A stretch of 64,000 nucleotides of DNA from Halobacteriales archaeon QS_4_69_225. Lineage in GTDB: Archaea > Halobacteriota > Halobacteria > Halobacteriales > Haloarculaceae. Location: contig PXRL01000003.1 of assembly GCA_003020965.1 (NCBI GenBank), positions 1-64,000 of the forward strand, read 5' to 3'. This document shows positions 15,509-24,687 of the stretch, piece by piece. The position numbers and the translations under genes were made by a program. Each line of letters begins with the position of its first letter. Position 1 is the stretch's first letter. The notes under the pieces are model-generated. The model worked only from the letters and a program-made list of their open reading frames with translations. It searched no databases and was not told the DNA's origin.

Positions 15509-16651
15509 ATGGATTTCAGCCTCAGCGCCGAACAAACGCAGATAACGGAGATGGTGGCGGAGTTCGTCGACGAGGAGGTGGTCCCCGTCGCCGACGAGAT
15601 CGACGCCGCCGACGAGTTTCCGGCCGAACTGATCGAGCAACTCGCCGACCTCGATCTGATGGGGATGCCGTTCCCCGAGGAGTACGGCGGCGCCGGCCTT
15701 GACTACCACACCTACCCCGCCGTCTTGGAGGAGCTCTCCCGCGGCTCCGGCGGGCTCGGCACCATCGTCGCCGCCCACATCTCGCTCGCGGGCAACATGA
15801 TCTACGCCTTCGGCACCGACGAGCAGAAAGAGGAGTACCTCACGCCGCTCGCGCAGGGCGACGACATCGGCGCCTTCGCGCTGTCGGAGGCCGGCGCCGG
15901 CAGCGACGTGCCGGCCATGGAGACGACCGCCGAGAAGGTCGGCGACGAGTACGTCATCGACGGCGGGAAGCTGTGGATCTCCAACGGCTCGGTCGCCGAC
16001 ACGGTAACCGTCTTCGCCAAGACCGACCCCGAGGCCGGCAACAAGGGCATCTCCTCGTTCGTCGTCCGGCCGGCGGAAGACGACGGCTTCGTCGTCGAGG
16101 GCACCGAGGACAAGCTCGGCGACAAGGGCTGTCCGACGGCCGAGCTGCGGTTCGACGACGTCACGATTCCCGAGTCGCGCCGGCTCGGCGAGGAGGGCCG
16201 CGGCTTCGTCCACGCGCTGAAGACGCTCAACGGCGGCCGCATCACCATCGCCGCCCGCTCGGTCGGCATCGCCCAGGCCGCCCTGGACGCCGCCCTCGAG
16301 TACAGCCAGGACCGCGAGCAGTTCGAACAGTCCATCTCGGAGTTCCAGACCATCCAGCACAAACTCGCGGACATGGACACGAAGACGCGGGCCGCGCGGC
16401 TGCTGATGCACGACGCCGCCGACAGGAAGATCCGCGGCGAGAGCTTCGCGAAGGAAGCCGCCCAGGCGAAGCTGTACGCCTCCGAGGTGAGCCGGGAGGT
16501 CGCGAACGAGGGCATCCAGATTCACGGCGGCTACGGCTACACCAAGGACTTCCCCGCCGAGCGGTTCTACCGCGACGCCAAGCTCAACGAGATCTACGAG
16601 GGCACCAGCGAGGTGCTACGCAACACCATCGCCGGCGAGTTGCTGAACTAA
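15509..16651 (+). CDS. Acyl-CoA dehydrogenase
   Basis: A 380-residue FAD enzyme of fatty-acid or branched-chain acyl-CoA oxidation, introducing the 2,3 double bond and passing electrons to ETF. It starts [19 protein letters not shown]. The flavin-binding segment [14 protein letters not shown] and [10 protein letters not shown] are typical, as is the C-terminal signature [20 protein letters not shown] and the [15 protein letters not shown] end. The catalytic Glu is expected in the EIYEGTSE stretch. ATG 15509 is chosen over an upstream in-frame start because a TATA-like CATAAAG lies about 27 nt before it. The 3' end overlaps the convergent PadR-like gene by 4 nt. Confidence 0.93.
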   Translation: MDFSLSAEQTQITEMVAEFVDEEVVPVADEIDAADEFPAELIEQLADLDLMGMPFPEEYGGAGLDYHTYPAVLEELSRGSGGLGTIVAAHISLAGNMIYAFGTDEQKEEYLTPLAQGDDIGAFALSEAGAGSDVPAMETTAEKVGDEYVIDGGKLWISNGSVADTVTVFAKTDPEAGNKGISSFVVRPAEDDGFVVEGTEDKLGDKGCPTAELRFDDVTIPESRRLGEEGRGFVHALKTLNGGRITIAARSVGIAQAALDAALEYSQDREQFEQSISEFQTIQHKLADMDTKTRAARLLMHDAADRKIRGESFAKEAAQAKLYASEVSREVANEGIQIHGGYGYTKDFPAERFYRDAKLNEIYEGTSEVLRNTIAGELLN

Positions 16652-16914
16652 AGCCGCTCGCGCATCCACTCGAACTGCGCCTCGACGCCCTCGCGGCCGG
16701 CGTCGGTCAGCGCGTAGACGTCGTGGATGCCGTCGACCTCCCGCTCGACGAAGCCGGCGTCGATCAGGCGCTTAAGCGCACGCCGGAACCGGTCGGCGTC
16801 GACGCGGTCGCCGTAGCGGTCCTCGAGGGCGATCTTCAGTTGCTGTCGACGGTACGACTCGCCGGCCAATAGGACGCAGACGTCGCGCCGCAGGCCGCTG
16901 TTGAGCCAGCGCAT
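16648..16914 (-). CDS. PadR-like winged-helix regulator
   Basis: An 88-residue single-domain DNA-binding protein. Helix-turn-helix and wing are visible as [21 protein letters not shown], then [20 protein letters not shown] and [12 protein letters not shown], where the last matches the beta-wing and final helix of PadR/MarR-type domains. Ends convergently on the acyl-CoA dehydrogenase with a 4-nt overlap, and lies divergent to the next small gene. Its targets are unknown. Confidence 0.75.
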   Translation of the reverse strand: MRWLNSGLRRDVCVLLAGESYRRQQLKIALEDRYGDRVDADRFRRALKRLIDAGFVEREVDGIHDVYALTDAGREGVEAQFEWMRERL

Positions 16915-17027
16915 ACGGAAGCCGGCGCCGCGAGGGACTTCACGATTGCTCCGTCGTTCCGTGAGTGGCCGCCCGAGTGTTCGCCGGAACCGACAGCTTC
17001 CCGTTCGGCGCGACGTTTCGTTCGGAC

Positions 17028-17303
17028 ATGACCGACGCCACCGCCGAGGCCGCCGACGTCACCGCCCGGTACCGCGAGACCGACGAGGAGCGGCTGTTGA
17101 CGTTCGACCGCGAGGGCCGGACGGCCGCCGTCGCACAGAACATCGAGGGGTACGCCATGCTGAAGGTCCGGACGGCCGCCGACGGCGACGAGCTGGAACG
17201 GTACTACGGGTTCGACATGGCGCTGGACCACGTCGCGGAGCTGCTCGACGTCCGACCCGCCGAGCTCCCGGTCCCCGGCCCCGCCGAGGACATGGGGATG
17301 TAA
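17028..17303 (+). CDS. Small conserved-looking hypothetical protein
   Basis: A 91-residue soluble protein that I do not recognise. It reads MTDATAEAADVTARYRETDE at the start, has a strand-rich middle (RLLTFDREGRTAAVAQN, AMLKVRTAADGDE) and ends PAEDMGM. Codon use matches real genes. An upstream in-frame ATG at 16965 would add 21 residues, but ATG 17028 gives a typical acidic N-terminus and is preferred. It lies between a PadR-like regulator and a response regulator without obvious operon links. Confidence 0.6.
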   Translation: MTDATAEAADVTARYRETDEERLLTFDREGRTAAVAQNIEGYAMLKVRTAADGDELERYYGFDMALDHVAELLDVRPAELPVPGPAEDMGM

Positions 17304-17364
17304 CGCCGCCAGTGGCAGTATCATGGCTCGTATTCGCCGGAACCATTAACCTCGAATACCATTT

Positions 17365-18384
17365 ATGCACGACATGCCCAGCCCTATCCGCCTTCTCATC
17401 GTCGACGACGACCCCTCCCTTGCGGATCTGATGTCGGACCAGCTGTCGGAGCTGCGGGAGGAGTTTTCCGTCCGGGTCGAGACCGATCCCCACGACGCGC
17501 TGGACGCCGTCGAGGCGGGCGACATCGACTGCGTGCTCAGCGACTACCACATGCCCGAGATGGACGGTCTCGAGCTGCTCCGGTACGTCCGGGAGATGGA
17601 ACCCAGCATCCCCTTCATCCTCTTCACCTCCCGCGGCAGCGAGGAGGTCGCCAGCGAGGCGGTCTCGGAAGGGGTCACCGACTACTTCCGGAAGCGCCGC
17701 GGCACCGACCAGTGGGAGGTACTGGCCAACCGCATCGAGAACTCCGCGGCCCGCTACCGGGCCGAGCGGGCGGTCCAACGCCGGGAGGCGGCGCTGAACG
17801 ACCTCGCCAGGACGGTCATCGACAGCGTCTCCACGCCCGTCGAGGACCTCCTCGAACTCGGCCGGGAGACGCTCGCCCTCGAGTACGGCGCTCTGCTCCA
17901 GGGGGAAGGCGACGACGCGGAGGTGCTGGTCGAGGCCGCCGACAGCGGGGTCCCGTCGCCGGCCGACGGCGGCTCGCCGTTCGAGGAGTTCGAGGCCCTG
18001 ACCGTCGACGCCGGCAGCGTCGTCACCGGGACGGCCGACGAGGAGTCAGCCGGGTTCAGCATCTACGTCGGCAGCACCATCTACGTCGGCGACCGCCGGT
18101 ACGGGACACTGTGCTTCTGCGACCGCGAGGCCGACGGCGAGTTCTCCGAGTGGGAGCGGACCTTCGTCGAGCTGCTGGGCGACTGGCTGGCACACGAGCT
18201 GACCAGCGAGTGGGCCCGGGACCGCGACGAGGCGGTCCGGGCGGCCCGCCGACGCGTCGACGAGGTCCGGTCGGCCATCGACAACGACGACACCGAGACC
18301 GCCCGCGAGGAACTCGACGCCATCGCGAAGCTGCTCGACCAGGAGCCGCCCTCCGCGACGGCCGTCTCCGTCGAGCTCTCCTAG
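17365..18384 (+). CDS. Response regulator with receiver and GAF-like domains
   Basis: A 339-residue cytoplasmic signalling protein. The receiver domain spans residues ~5-125: acidic pocket [12 protein letters not shown], phospho-acceptor Asp in [13 protein letters not shown], the Ser/Thr at LFTSRGSEE and the Lys position at [12 protein letters not shown]-like sensory domain follows (residues ~150-275, with [11 protein letters not shown] and [10 protein letters not shown]), then a charged helix and Ala-rich C-terminus. No kinase or HTH domain is present, so output is probably by protein interaction, perhaps with bacterio-opsin-activator-like or other regulators. An internal ATG at 17374 is an alternative start. 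Confidence 0.85.
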   Translation: MHDMPSPIRLLIVDDDPSLADLMSDQLSELREEFSVRVETDPHDALDAVEAGDIDCVLSDYHMPEMDGLELLRYVREMEPSIPFILFTSRGSEEVASEAVSEGVTDYFRKRRGTDQWEVLANRIENSAARYRAERAVQRREAALNDLARTVIDSVSTPVEDLLELGRETLALEYGALLQGEGDDAEVLVEAADSGVPSPADGGSPFEEFEALTVDAGSVVTGTADEESAGFSIYVGSTIYVGDRRYGTLCFCDREADGEFSEWERTFVELLGDWLAHELTSEWARDRDEAVRAARRRVDEVRSAIDNDDTETAREELDAIAKLLDQEPPSATAVSVELS

Positions 18385-19274
18385 AGCAGGTCGACGAACT
18401 GATTGGGGTGTTCGGCGTGCGGCAACAGGTCGGCGTCCTCGAAGACGACCAACTCGGCGTCGAGCCGTTCGGCGAGGTCGCGGCCGGTTTCCACCGGCGG
18501 CAGCTCGGCCGCCCGGCCCCAGACGATCGTCGTCGGGGCCGTCACGTCCAGCGCCGCCCCCAGGTCGACGTCGACGTCGAGGAAGCCGGCGACGAACGAC
18601 GCCGGCGCGAACCGGGCGCCCTCCTGGTGGGCCGTCCGCCAGTCGTAGTCGACCCACTCCTCCGGGATGGCGCCCGCGAAGCCGTGATCCGCGAGGAAGT
18701 ACCTGATCGACGGCTTCGAGGTCAGCAGATTGTACACCGCCTCCCCGGCGACCGGCGACCGCAGCAGCGACCGGAGCCACGTCCGCCGGCCCGGCACGGT
18801 CGAGGCCGTCGGGCAGACGAAGACGTACTCCGCGGCGTCGACGTCGGCCGCGGCGACGTAGGCCGCCGACAGCGACGAGGCGACGACGGTTGGCTCCGCG
18901 ACCAGCTCCCCGGCGAAGTCGTCGACGAAGGCCTCGTACAGCGACCCCGAGTACAGCAGCGGCGGCCGGTCGGAGTGGCCGAACCCGGGCAGGTCCGGCG
19001 CGAGAACGTGGTACTCCTCGGCCAGCGCGTCGACGACGTACCGGAACTCGTGGCTCGAGCCGGCGGCGTTGATGCCGTGTAACAGCAGCAGATCGGGGTC
19101 GTCGGGGTCGCCGGCCTCGGTGTAGACGACGTCGAAGCCCCGCCAACGGTACGTCTCGACCGGCCGCCCGAGCGGCGGCTCGAGGTCGTCGGGGTCGGCG
19201 CGCAGCGCCGCGTTGCCGACCGCGACCGCGCCGAGCGTCGCCGCGGTCCCGCCCAGGAGTCGCTTGACGTTCAT
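18381..19274 (-). CDS. Alpha/beta-hydrolase family protein
   Basis: A 297-residue hydrolase-fold protein. The N-terminal ~30 residues ([20 protein letters not shown]) may form a membrane anchor. The oxyanion loop is [12 protein letters not shown]. The nucleophile elbow reads [10 protein letters not shown], with Ser for the usual first Gly of G-x-S-x-G. An acid-containing [15 protein letters not shown] region follows, and the catalytic His is probably in [12 protein letters not shown]. Substrate unknown; ester or epoxide hydrolysis are possible. The stop overlaps the response-regulator stop by 4 nt (convergent). ATG 19295 is an alternative start. Confidence 0.8.
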   Translation of the reverse strand: MNVKRLLGGTAATLGAVAVGNAALRADPDDLEPPLGRPVETYRWRGFDVVYTEAGDPDDPDLLLLHGINAAGSSHEFRYVVDALAEEYHVLAPDLPGFGHSDRPPLLYSGSLYEAFVDDFAGELVAEPTVVASSLSAAYVAAADVDAAEYVFVCPTASTVPGRRTWLRSLLRSPVAGEAVYNLLTSKPSIRYFLADHGFAGAIPEEWVDYDWRTAHQEGARFAPASFVAGFLDVDVDLGAALDVTAPTTIVWGRAAELPPVETGRDLAERLDAELVVFEDADLLPHAEHPNQFVDLL

Positions 19275-19376
19275 GTTCGAGGCGACGACCGTCACGCGCT
19301 TAGCTTCTGCGGTGAGGATGCCGATATCCCTTCCTCCACGAAGCGACCGGAGGGAGCGGAGTAGGGAGGAGGATCG

Positions 19377-20420
19377 TCAGTTCTCGCGGGCCTCGCGGCG
19401 CTCGCGGACGGCCTCGGCGACCGGCGCGAGAATCTCGTCGGCGACGGAGTAGGGGTCGGTCTCCCGTGCGACGACGGCGTCGACGTACTCCTCGAGACCG
19501 CCGCGGGCCTCCAGTTCCTCCTCGACGAGGGCGGCGCTGTCGGCCCGCAGCAGCGTCCGTATCTCGTCGGCGTACCGCTGGCGGGCCCGGGCGTCCCGCT
19601 CGCCGGTCGCCTCCAGCCACTCGGCGTGGTCGGCCAGCACCGCCAGCAGTTCGTCGACGCCCTCGCCGGTCTTGGCGACCGTCTCGACGATGGGCGGCTG
19701 TCGCTCCTCGTCCCCGTCCTCGCCGTCGTCGATGCCGGACGGCCCGGCGCCGTGGTGGCCGGCCATCGGCGAGGCGTCCCGCATGTGGACCATCTCCCGG
19801 AGCTCCTTGACCGTCCGGTCGGCGCCGTCGAGGTCGGCCTTGTTGACGACGAAGACGTCGGCGATCTCGAGGATACCCGCCTTCAGCATCTGGACGTCGT
19901 CGCCGGAACCGGGCGGCACCAGCACCGCGACGGTGTCGGCCATCCGCACGATGTCGACCTCGTTCTGGCCGGCGCCGACCGTCTCGACGATGATGCGGTC
20001 CTTGCCGAAGGCGTCCAGCGCCTTCACCGCGTCCGTCGTCGACGTTGACAGCCCGCCCAGCGAGCCGCGGGCCGACATCGACCGGAAGAAGACGTCCATG
20101 TCGCCGACGTTGGACGCCATCCGGATGCGGTCGCCCAACACCGCCCCGCCGGTGTACGGCGACGAGGGGTCGATGGCGATGACGCCGACCGTCTCGCCGC
20201 GCTCGCGGTAGGTGGCGGCCATCTTGTCGACCAGCGTCGACTTGCCCGCCCCCGGCGAGCCGGTGATGCCGACCACCTGCGCCCGGCCGGTGTGGTCGTG
20301 CAGCCGCGAGACCAGCTCCCGGTGGCCCGGCGACCGGTTTTCGATCTTCGTGATGACCCGTGCCAGCGCCCGGTGCTCGCCGGCCAGCAGCTCGTCGATG
20401 AGCGACTCGTCGCCGCTCAT
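19377..20420 (-). CDS. meaB: MeaB/ArgK-type G-protein chaperone of methylmalonyl-CoA mutase
   Basis: A 347-residue SIMIBI-class GTPase that loads and protects adenosylcobalamin on methylmalonyl-CoA mutase. Walker A is GITGSPGAGKSTL at residues ~48-60; switch-region motifs are VIAIDPSSPYTGGAVLGDR and IIVETVGAGQNEVD; the base-recognition motif is VVNKADLDGAD. A His/Gly/Asp/Glu-rich loop (AGHHGAGPSGIDDGEDGDE) is inserted after MVHMRDASPM, probably a halophilic surface loop. ATG 20420 overlaps the stop of the upstream B12-binding subunit by 4 nt, making a chaperone-subunit operon. Confidence 0.93.
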   Translation of the reverse strand: MSGDESLIDELLAGEHRALARVITKIENRSPGHRELVSRLHDHTGRAQVVGITGSPGAGKSTLVDKMAATYRERGETVGVIAIDPSSPYTGGAVLGDRIRMASNVGDMDVFFRSMSARGSLGGLSTSTTDAVKALDAFGKDRIIVETVGAGQNEVDIVRMADTVAVLVPPGSGDDVQMLKAGILEIADVFVVNKADLDGADRTVKELREMVHMRDASPMAGHHGAGPSGIDDGEDGDEERQPPIVETVAKTGEGVDELLAVLADHAEWLEATGERDARARQRYADEIRTLLRADSAALVEEELEARGGLEEYVDAVVARETDPYSVADEILAPVAEAVRERREAREN

Positions 20421-20836
20421 CGATCCCGTGGGACGTGCTCCCGGACGAACTCGATGGTCTCCTCCATCGAGGAGCCTGGGCCGAATATCTCGGCGACCCC
20501 CATCTCGTACAGCTCCTCGCGGTCTTCCTCCGGGACGATGCCGCCGACGATGACCAGCGTGTCCTCGAGAGCGCCGTACTCCTCGAGCCCGTCGATGATC
20601 TTCGGCACGAGCGTGTCGTGGGCCCCCGACAGGATGGAGATGCCGAGGACGTCGACGTCCTCCTGGACGGACGCCTGGACGATCTCGTCCGGGGACTTGT
20701 GCAGCCCCGAGTAGATGACCTCGAAGCCGGCGTCCCGGAACGCCCGGGCGATCACGTGGGCGCCGCGGTCGTGGCCGTCGAGGCCGACCTTCGCCACCAG
20801 ACACCTGATCGCCCGCTGTCCCTGTTCCGTGCTCAT
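20417..20836 (-). CDS. Methylmalonyl-CoA mutase cobalamin-binding (small) subunit
   Basis: A 139-residue B12-binding subunit that works with a separate catalytic mutase subunit not found in this window. The D-x-H-x-x-G cobalamin motif is present as GLDGHDRGAHVIAR, with the further family motifs GISILSGAH and VIVGGIVPEED. The protein corresponds in length to split archaeal mutases. First gene of the operon with meaB. Together with the carboxyltransferase at 7151-8944 it supports a propionyl-CoA to succinyl-CoA route. Confidence 0.93.
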   Translation of the reverse strand: MSTEQGQRAIRCLVAKVGLDGHDRGAHVIARAFRDAGFEVIYSGLHKSPDEIVQASVQEDVDVLGISILSGAHDTLVPKIIDGLEEYGALEDTLVIVGGIVPEEDREELYEMGVAEIFGPGSSMEETIEFVREHVPRDR

Positions 20837-20975
20837 GCGGCCCCATTCCGCCGCGAGGCGTTTGACTCTAACGGAGCCTGTCGCCGCAACCGCGCGACCA
20901 TCGCGACCGTCGCGCCCGCGCCCGACGCCGGTCCGATGGGTTTATGCGTCGCACCCGGGTACTCTCGGGCGCCGC

Positions 20976-21047
20976 GGGCTCGTAGATCAGCGGTAGATCA
21001 TCCCCCTGGCACGGGGAAGGCCCCGGGTTCAAATCCCGGCGAGTCCA
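20976..21047 (+). tRNA. tRNA-Ala (anticodon GGC)
   Basis: A 72-nt cloverleaf: acceptor GGGCTCG pairs with CGAGTCC, the anticodon arm TCCCC/GGGGA encloses loop CTGGCAC with GGC at 21008-21010, and the T-arm is CCGGG-TTCAAAT-CCCGG. The third acceptor pair is G-U, the main alanine identity element. CCA is not encoded. The 3' end is copied several times downstream, as expected of a favoured integration site. Confidence 0.96.
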
Positions 21048-21127
21048 CTGAGTTTTTCCCGACGCAATACGGCGAGCGGCGCGGAGCGGCAGCGACGCGC
21101 CGCGAGCAACTCGCGTCGGGAAACGAG

Positions 21128-21220
21128 GTCGTCGACGCCCGGATTTGAACCCCTGGAAGACGCAGCGCCGAACGAAGTGAGGCGACCGTCTTCCTCCGGG
21201 TTCAAATCCCGGCGAGTCCA
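21128..21220 (+). repeat. 93-bp repeat A1 carrying the tRNA-Ala 3' end
   Basis: This segment is identical over 93 bp to 21345-21437. Its end copies the T-arm and acceptor end of tRNA-Ala (last 20 nt identical to 21028-21047). It also contains the T-arm in reverse (GGATTTGAACCC at 21141-21152). Together with GGAAGACG (21155-21162) against CGTCTTCC (21187-21194), it folds into one long stem capped by a small hairpin loop. Confidence 0.9.
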
Positions 21221-21344
21221 CTTCCTTCGCTCGCTACGCTCGCTCAGTCGTGGACTCGCCGACCCTCGCGAACGCTTCGCGTTCGCTCAGTCCCGGCGAG
21301 TCCATGATTCTGCGCCGCGAGCAATCCCGCGAGCGGCGCAGATA

Positions 21345-21437
21345 GTCGTCGACGCCCGGATTTGAACCCCTGGAAGACGCAGCGCCGAACGAAGTGAGGC
21401 GACCGTCTTCCTCCGGGTTCAAATCCCGGCGAGTCCA
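21345..21437 (+). repeat. 93-bp repeat A2 carrying the tRNA-Ala 3' end
   Basis: Exact second copy of 21128-21220, 217 bp downstream. The absence of any mismatch over 93 bp suggests recent duplication or gene conversion. Confidence 0.9.
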
Positions 21438-21664
21438 TTTCTGAACGCAGTGAAGAAATGGACGAGCCGACCGTTCCGCGAGCGGAGCGAGCGGAACCTC
21501 GGGAGACGAGCGACGCGAGTCTCCCGGTGTTCGCGAACGCCTTCGGCGTTCGCTCAGTCCCGAGAGACGCCTCGGCGTCTCTCAACCTTCGCGCCGTCTC
21601 CGACGGCGCTCAGTCCCGGCGAGTCCATCGGAGCGACCGAGTTTTACGAGGGAGCGAGAATGGT

Positions 21665-21760
21665 CGAGCCCGGATTTGAGCCCCTGGAAGTCACAGCCCG
21701 GGAGCGCAGCGAACGTAGTGAGCGAGCACCCCGGAATGTTTTCCTCCGGGTTCAAATCCC
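21665..21760 (+). repeat. Diverged third copy of the tRNA-3'-end hairpin repeat
   Basis: Same architecture as the two 93-bp copies: reverse T-arm CCCGGATTTGAGCCCCTGGA at the left, forward TCCGGGTTCAAATCCCG at the right. The central hairpin is changed, and the acceptor end is replaced by a GAGAGACGCC-TC-GGCGTCTCTC hairpin. Confidence 0.75.
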
Positions 21761-22053
21761 GAGAGACGCCTCGGCGTCTCTCGACCGTTCCGCGAGCGGT
21801 AGCGAGGCGTGAGCAAAGCGAACGCCTCGGACAGTCGAACGGTGAGCGGAGCGAACCGTGAGACGAAGCGAGCGGAACCTCGGGAGACGAGCGACGCGAG
21901 TCTCCCGGTGCTCGCGAAGCCTCCGGCTTCGCTCGGTCCCGGCGAGTCCGCTTTGATTTGTGGTTTGTTCGTCAGTCTGTGAGCGAGCCGACCGTTCCGC
22001 GAACGCTCCGCATTCGCTCGGTTCCAGCGGGTCCGGACCCCCCGTGTTCCACC

Positions 22054-22389
22054 TCAGAACGTCGTCAGCGTCCCCTCGTACCGGTGGACGCCGTCGACCG
22101 TCTCGGTGTACTCGTAGGCCGCCGGCGGCTCGACGCTCCAGGAGCGGAACCGCTCGTCGATCCCGTCGACGATCGTCGTCACGAACGAGCCGTAGGCCCG
22201 CAGCGTCGGCTTCGTCCGGGCGTGGTCCAACTCGTAGCGACAGCGGGCGCCGTCGTCGGCCCCCGCCGGGTCGACGGACAGCCGCAGGTCGCTCCGCAAC
22301 CGGGCGCCGAACGCCGACGCCTCCCCCGTGAGCAGCCCCTCGCCGAAGGCGTCGACCGCCGCCAGCGCCTCGTCCGGAACGTGGTTCAC
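22054..22389 (-). CDS. Small hypothetical protein (GTG start)
   Basis: A 111-residue soluble protein that I do not recognise. It reads NHVPDEALAAVDAFGEGLLT at the start and has alternating strand-like stretches such as LRLSVDPAGAD and GVHRYEGTLTTF at the end. GTG 22389 is chosen because the frame upstream is not coding-like and this start lies close to a divergent rhodanese promoter. Codon usage supports a real gene. Confidence 0.6.
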   Translation of the reverse strand: MNHVPDEALAAVDAFGEGLLTGEASAFGARLRSDLRLSVDPAGADDGARCRYELDHARTKPTLRAYGSFVTTIVDGIDERFRSWSVEPPAAYEYTETVDGVHRYEGTLTTF

Positions 22390-22482
22390 GCTGGAGGGTG
22401 GGGCCGCGCCGACTAATCGCCTTCGCGTCCGGCGGCCGGCCGCAGGCGCAGGTATTACCCGTCGCCAGCGCCGGAGGTCGGT

Positions 22483-23373
22483 ATGGACGACCGCGACGAT
22501 AACCGCGACACCGACGGCGACGTACCGACGCTGGTCGAGCCGGCGTGGCTCGAGCCGCGACTGGCGGAGCCGGACCTGCAGGTGCTGGACTGCACCGTCT
22601 ACCTCCGGACGGACGCCGAGACGGGCGAGTACCGCACCGAGTCGGGGCGCGACGACTGGGCCGACGGCCACGTCCCGGGCAGCGCCTTCGCCGACCTCGT
22701 CGAAGACCTCTCGGAGACCGATGACCCGGACTACCCGTTCCAGCTGCCGACGCCGGTGGCGTTCGCCGCGGCGGTCGGCGAGCTGGGCGTCGGCGACGAC
22801 ACCCGCGTGGTGGTGTACGACGCCGTCGACCGCCGGAACAACAACGAGTGGGCGGCCCGGCTGTGGTGGATGTTCCGGGTCTTCGGCCACGACCGCGTCG
22901 GCGTGCTCGACGGCGGCTGGCCGCGGTGGACCGCCGAGGACCGCCCCGTCTCGACGACGGCTTCGCCGCCGGAATCGAGGACGTTCACGCCCGACTACCG
23001 GCCGGAGCTGGTCGCCGACGCGGCCGACGTCGAGGCGCGGATGAACGACGCCGACGCTTGTCTCGTCGACGCTCTCCGGCCGGCCGACCACGCCGCCGAG
23101 CGGATCCCGGGCTCGGCGAACGTCCCCGCGGTCGGCGACGAGGCCGTCATCGGCGACGACGGTACGTACCGGTCGGCCGACGACCTGCGGGCACGATTCG
23201 ACGCGGTCGGCGCGCTCGACGCGGAATCGGTCGTCACCTACTGCGGCGGCGGCATCGCCGCCAGCAGCGCCGCCCTGGCGCTGTACCGCGCCGGCGTGGC
23301 CGACGCCGCCGTCTACGACGGCTCGCTGTCGGAGTGGACCGCCGGGGACCACCCGGTCGTCGGCGACGACTGA
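22483..23373 (+). CDS. Thiosulfate/3-mercaptopyruvate sulfurtransferase (tandem rhodanese)
   Basis: A 296-residue two-domain rhodanese moving sulfur from thiosulfate or 3-mercaptopyruvate to a thiol acceptor. The N-terminal inactive domain contains GHVPGSAFADL and RVVVYDAVDRRNNNEWAARL; the linker has VGVLDGGWPRW. The C-terminal domain has the active-site Cys in VVTYCGGGIAAS and ends SEWTAGDHPV. The CGGG loop differs from the classical CRKGVT and CGSGVT loops, so substrate preference is uncertain. Cytoplasmic, no signal peptide. Confidence 0.9.
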   Translation: MDDRDDNRDTDGDVPTLVEPAWLEPRLAEPDLQVLDCTVYLRTDAETGEYRTESGRDDWADGHVPGSAFADLVEDLSETDDPDYPFQLPTPVAFAAAVGELGVGDDTRVVVYDAVDRRNNNEWAARLWWMFRVFGHDRVGVLDGGWPRWTAEDRPVSTTASPPESRTFTPDYRPELVADAADVEARMNDADACLVDALRPADHAAERIPGSANVPAVGDEAVIGDDGTYRSADDLRARFDAVGALDAESVVTYCGGGIAASSAALALYRAGVADAAVYDGSLSEWTAGDHPVVGDD

Positions 23374-23474
23374 GCGGTCCCGTGGCCGTCCCGTCGCCGG
23401 CGGGTCACGACCGCCCGGTGAGGTGCCGTCGTACGTGCCGTCGGACTTTTGCCCGCGGGAGCCGACCTCCGGAC

Positions 23475-23810
23475 GTGCTGCAGATCTGTGGACTGGCGGG
23501 CGGGACGGGCACGACCGGGACGCTGTACGAACCGGGCGAGAAGCCGCCGTCGTACCGCGGGGCGCCGACGCCGGACGCTCCGTACGTCTGGGTGTGTGAC
23601 TCCTTCTACGCCGTCGAATCCGGCGGCCAGCGACTCGAGCTGGACGACCGGACCGTCCGAGTGGCCTTCGAGCGGCCGGCGCCGCGGGGGTTCGAGGGCC
23701 GCGAGCGGGCCATCGCCGCCGCCAAGCGCCACATCCGCCGACAGCTGGCGCGGATCGGCGTCCGCGCCGACCCGGAGTTCCACGTCGAGTCCACCGACCG
23801 CGAGGTCTGA
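23475..23810 (+). CDS. Hypothetical protein (GTG start)
   Basis: A 111-residue soluble protein of unknown function. It begins LQICGLAGGTGTTGTLYEPG, continues PYVWVCDSFYAVESGGQRLE and ends with an amphipathic, Arg-rich helix (RAIAAAKRHIRRQLARIGV). Two Cys residues near the N-terminus could bind metal or form a disulfide, but no pattern is convincing. GTG 23475 follows a TATA-like CTTTTGCC by about 25 nt. Convergent with the lipoprotein gene, with only 2 nt between the stops. Confidence 0.6.
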   Translation: MLQICGLAGGTGTTGTLYEPGEKPPSYRGAPTPDAPYVWVCDSFYAVESGGQRLELDDRTVRVAFERPAPRGFEGRERAIAAAKRHIRRQLARIGVRADPEFHVESTDREV

Positions 23811-23812
23811 CG

Positions 23813-24235
23813 CTACGACCGCCGCTCGACGCTGTCTTCGACCCGGGCGGCCAGCTCCTCGCGGTCGATGTCGCCGTCCAGGTACGACTCGATCCAGGCC
23901 CGCTCCATCCGCCAGACCGCGACGAGGTCGCCGTCGATCCGGACGCGGGCGTCGAGTCCAGCGGGCTTCCAACCCCCGTAGACGCGGTCGAAGAACGCCC
24001 GGGAGACGTCCTCGACGCTCGTCCTGACGCCAGCCTCCGTCGGCTCGGCCGGCGAGTAGACCAGCCGGACCCGGTCGTCGACCGACAGCGAGCGGACGGC
24101 GTGGCCCTCCCGTTCGACGGCCGTCCGGAAGGCCGTCCGGTAGGCGTCGCCGCCGTCCGTCGGCGTGTCGTCGGCACCCCCCGAGCAGCCGGCGACGGCG
24201 GCGGCCGCGACGACGAGCCAGCGGCGGCGCAGCAC
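23813..24235 (-). CDS. Small haloarchaeal lipoprotein
   Basis: A 140-residue exported protein with RRR, an apolar stretch and a lipobox AVAGCSGG, so Cys near residue 17 is probably lipid-anchored outside the membrane. The mature part is mixed (RLVYSPAEPTEAGVRTSV, FFDRVYGGWKPAG, then RVRIDGDLVAVWRMERAWIE in pieces) and resembles no domain I know. Likely a monocistronic surface protein. Confidence 0.7.
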   Translation of the reverse strand: MLRRRWLVVAAAAVAGCSGGADDTPTDGGDAYRTAFRTAVEREGHAVRSLSVDDRVRLVYSPAEPTEAGVRTSVEDVSRAFFDRVYGGWKPAGLDARVRIDGDLVAVWRMERAWIESYLDGDIDREELAARVEDSVERRS

Positions 24236-24332
24236 GGTCGATGGCTCGTCCCTCCGCGGCGTAAGCGTTCTGCCGACCGCCCACCGCCGGTCGGGGGGTC
24301 ACCTTCTTGCCTCCAGGACGAGAAACGCGGCC

Positions 24333-24524
24333 ATGTCGGCGACGGCGCGGTCGACCCTCGGGTGGCTGTGGCCGCTGGTCGGGACGGCGTATCTGGTCTA
24401 CCTGGCGCTACAGCCGCCGCCGGTCCGATACGTCGGGCTACTCTGTCTGACCGTCGTCGGGCCGCTGATGGTCGGGTGGCTGGCGGGCGGTATCCTCGGC
24501 GTCGGCCCCTGGGCCGGCGAGTGA
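24333..24524 (+). CDS. Small two-helix membrane protein
   Basis: A 63-residue protein with two hydrophobic segments (about residues 10-27, LGWLWPLVGTAYLVYLAL, and 35-56, with GLLCLTVVGPLMVGWLAGG). The hydrophilic N-terminus is very short. ATG 24333 is the first in-frame start after the divergent lipoprotein promoter. Function unknown. Confidence 0.6.
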   Translation: MSATARSTLGWLWPLVGTAYLVYLALQPPPVRYVGLLCLTVVGPLMVGWLAGGILGVGPWAGE

Positions 24525-24687
24525 TACTGCCGGCGCCGACGTTTTCGATCCGCGGTGCCGCGAGACGGCTCCCGTCGAACGGCTGCCGTCGAACGCCGCG
24601 AATCGATTTTCACGTAATCGCAGTCGGCAGTACGACCGGCCGCGGAGGCGCCGCTGGCCGGTCAAGTCCGCCGAGAAGGGGCTGCCG

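Larger units (their letters stand above)
21048..22050. other. Gene-free tRNA-Ala downstream array of hairpins and att-like tips
   Basis: No credible protein gene is seen in this kilobase. It is a run of hairpins (for example GAACGCC-TTC-GGCGTTC, and 10-bp-arm GAGAGACGCC-TC-GGCGTCTCTC) punctuated by the tRNA 3' tip GGCGAGTCC at about 21047, 21220, 21304, 21437, 21627 and 21949. The pattern suggests repeated integration or excision events at the tRNA, or copying of the tip by a repeat mechanism, but no integrase remains. Confidence 0.7.

Noticed and set aside
21128-21437. Two further tRNA genes downstream of tRNA-Ala
   Set aside because: Only T-arm and acceptor end are present. There is no D-arm, no anticodon arm that pairs with a proper loop, and no 5' acceptor strand.
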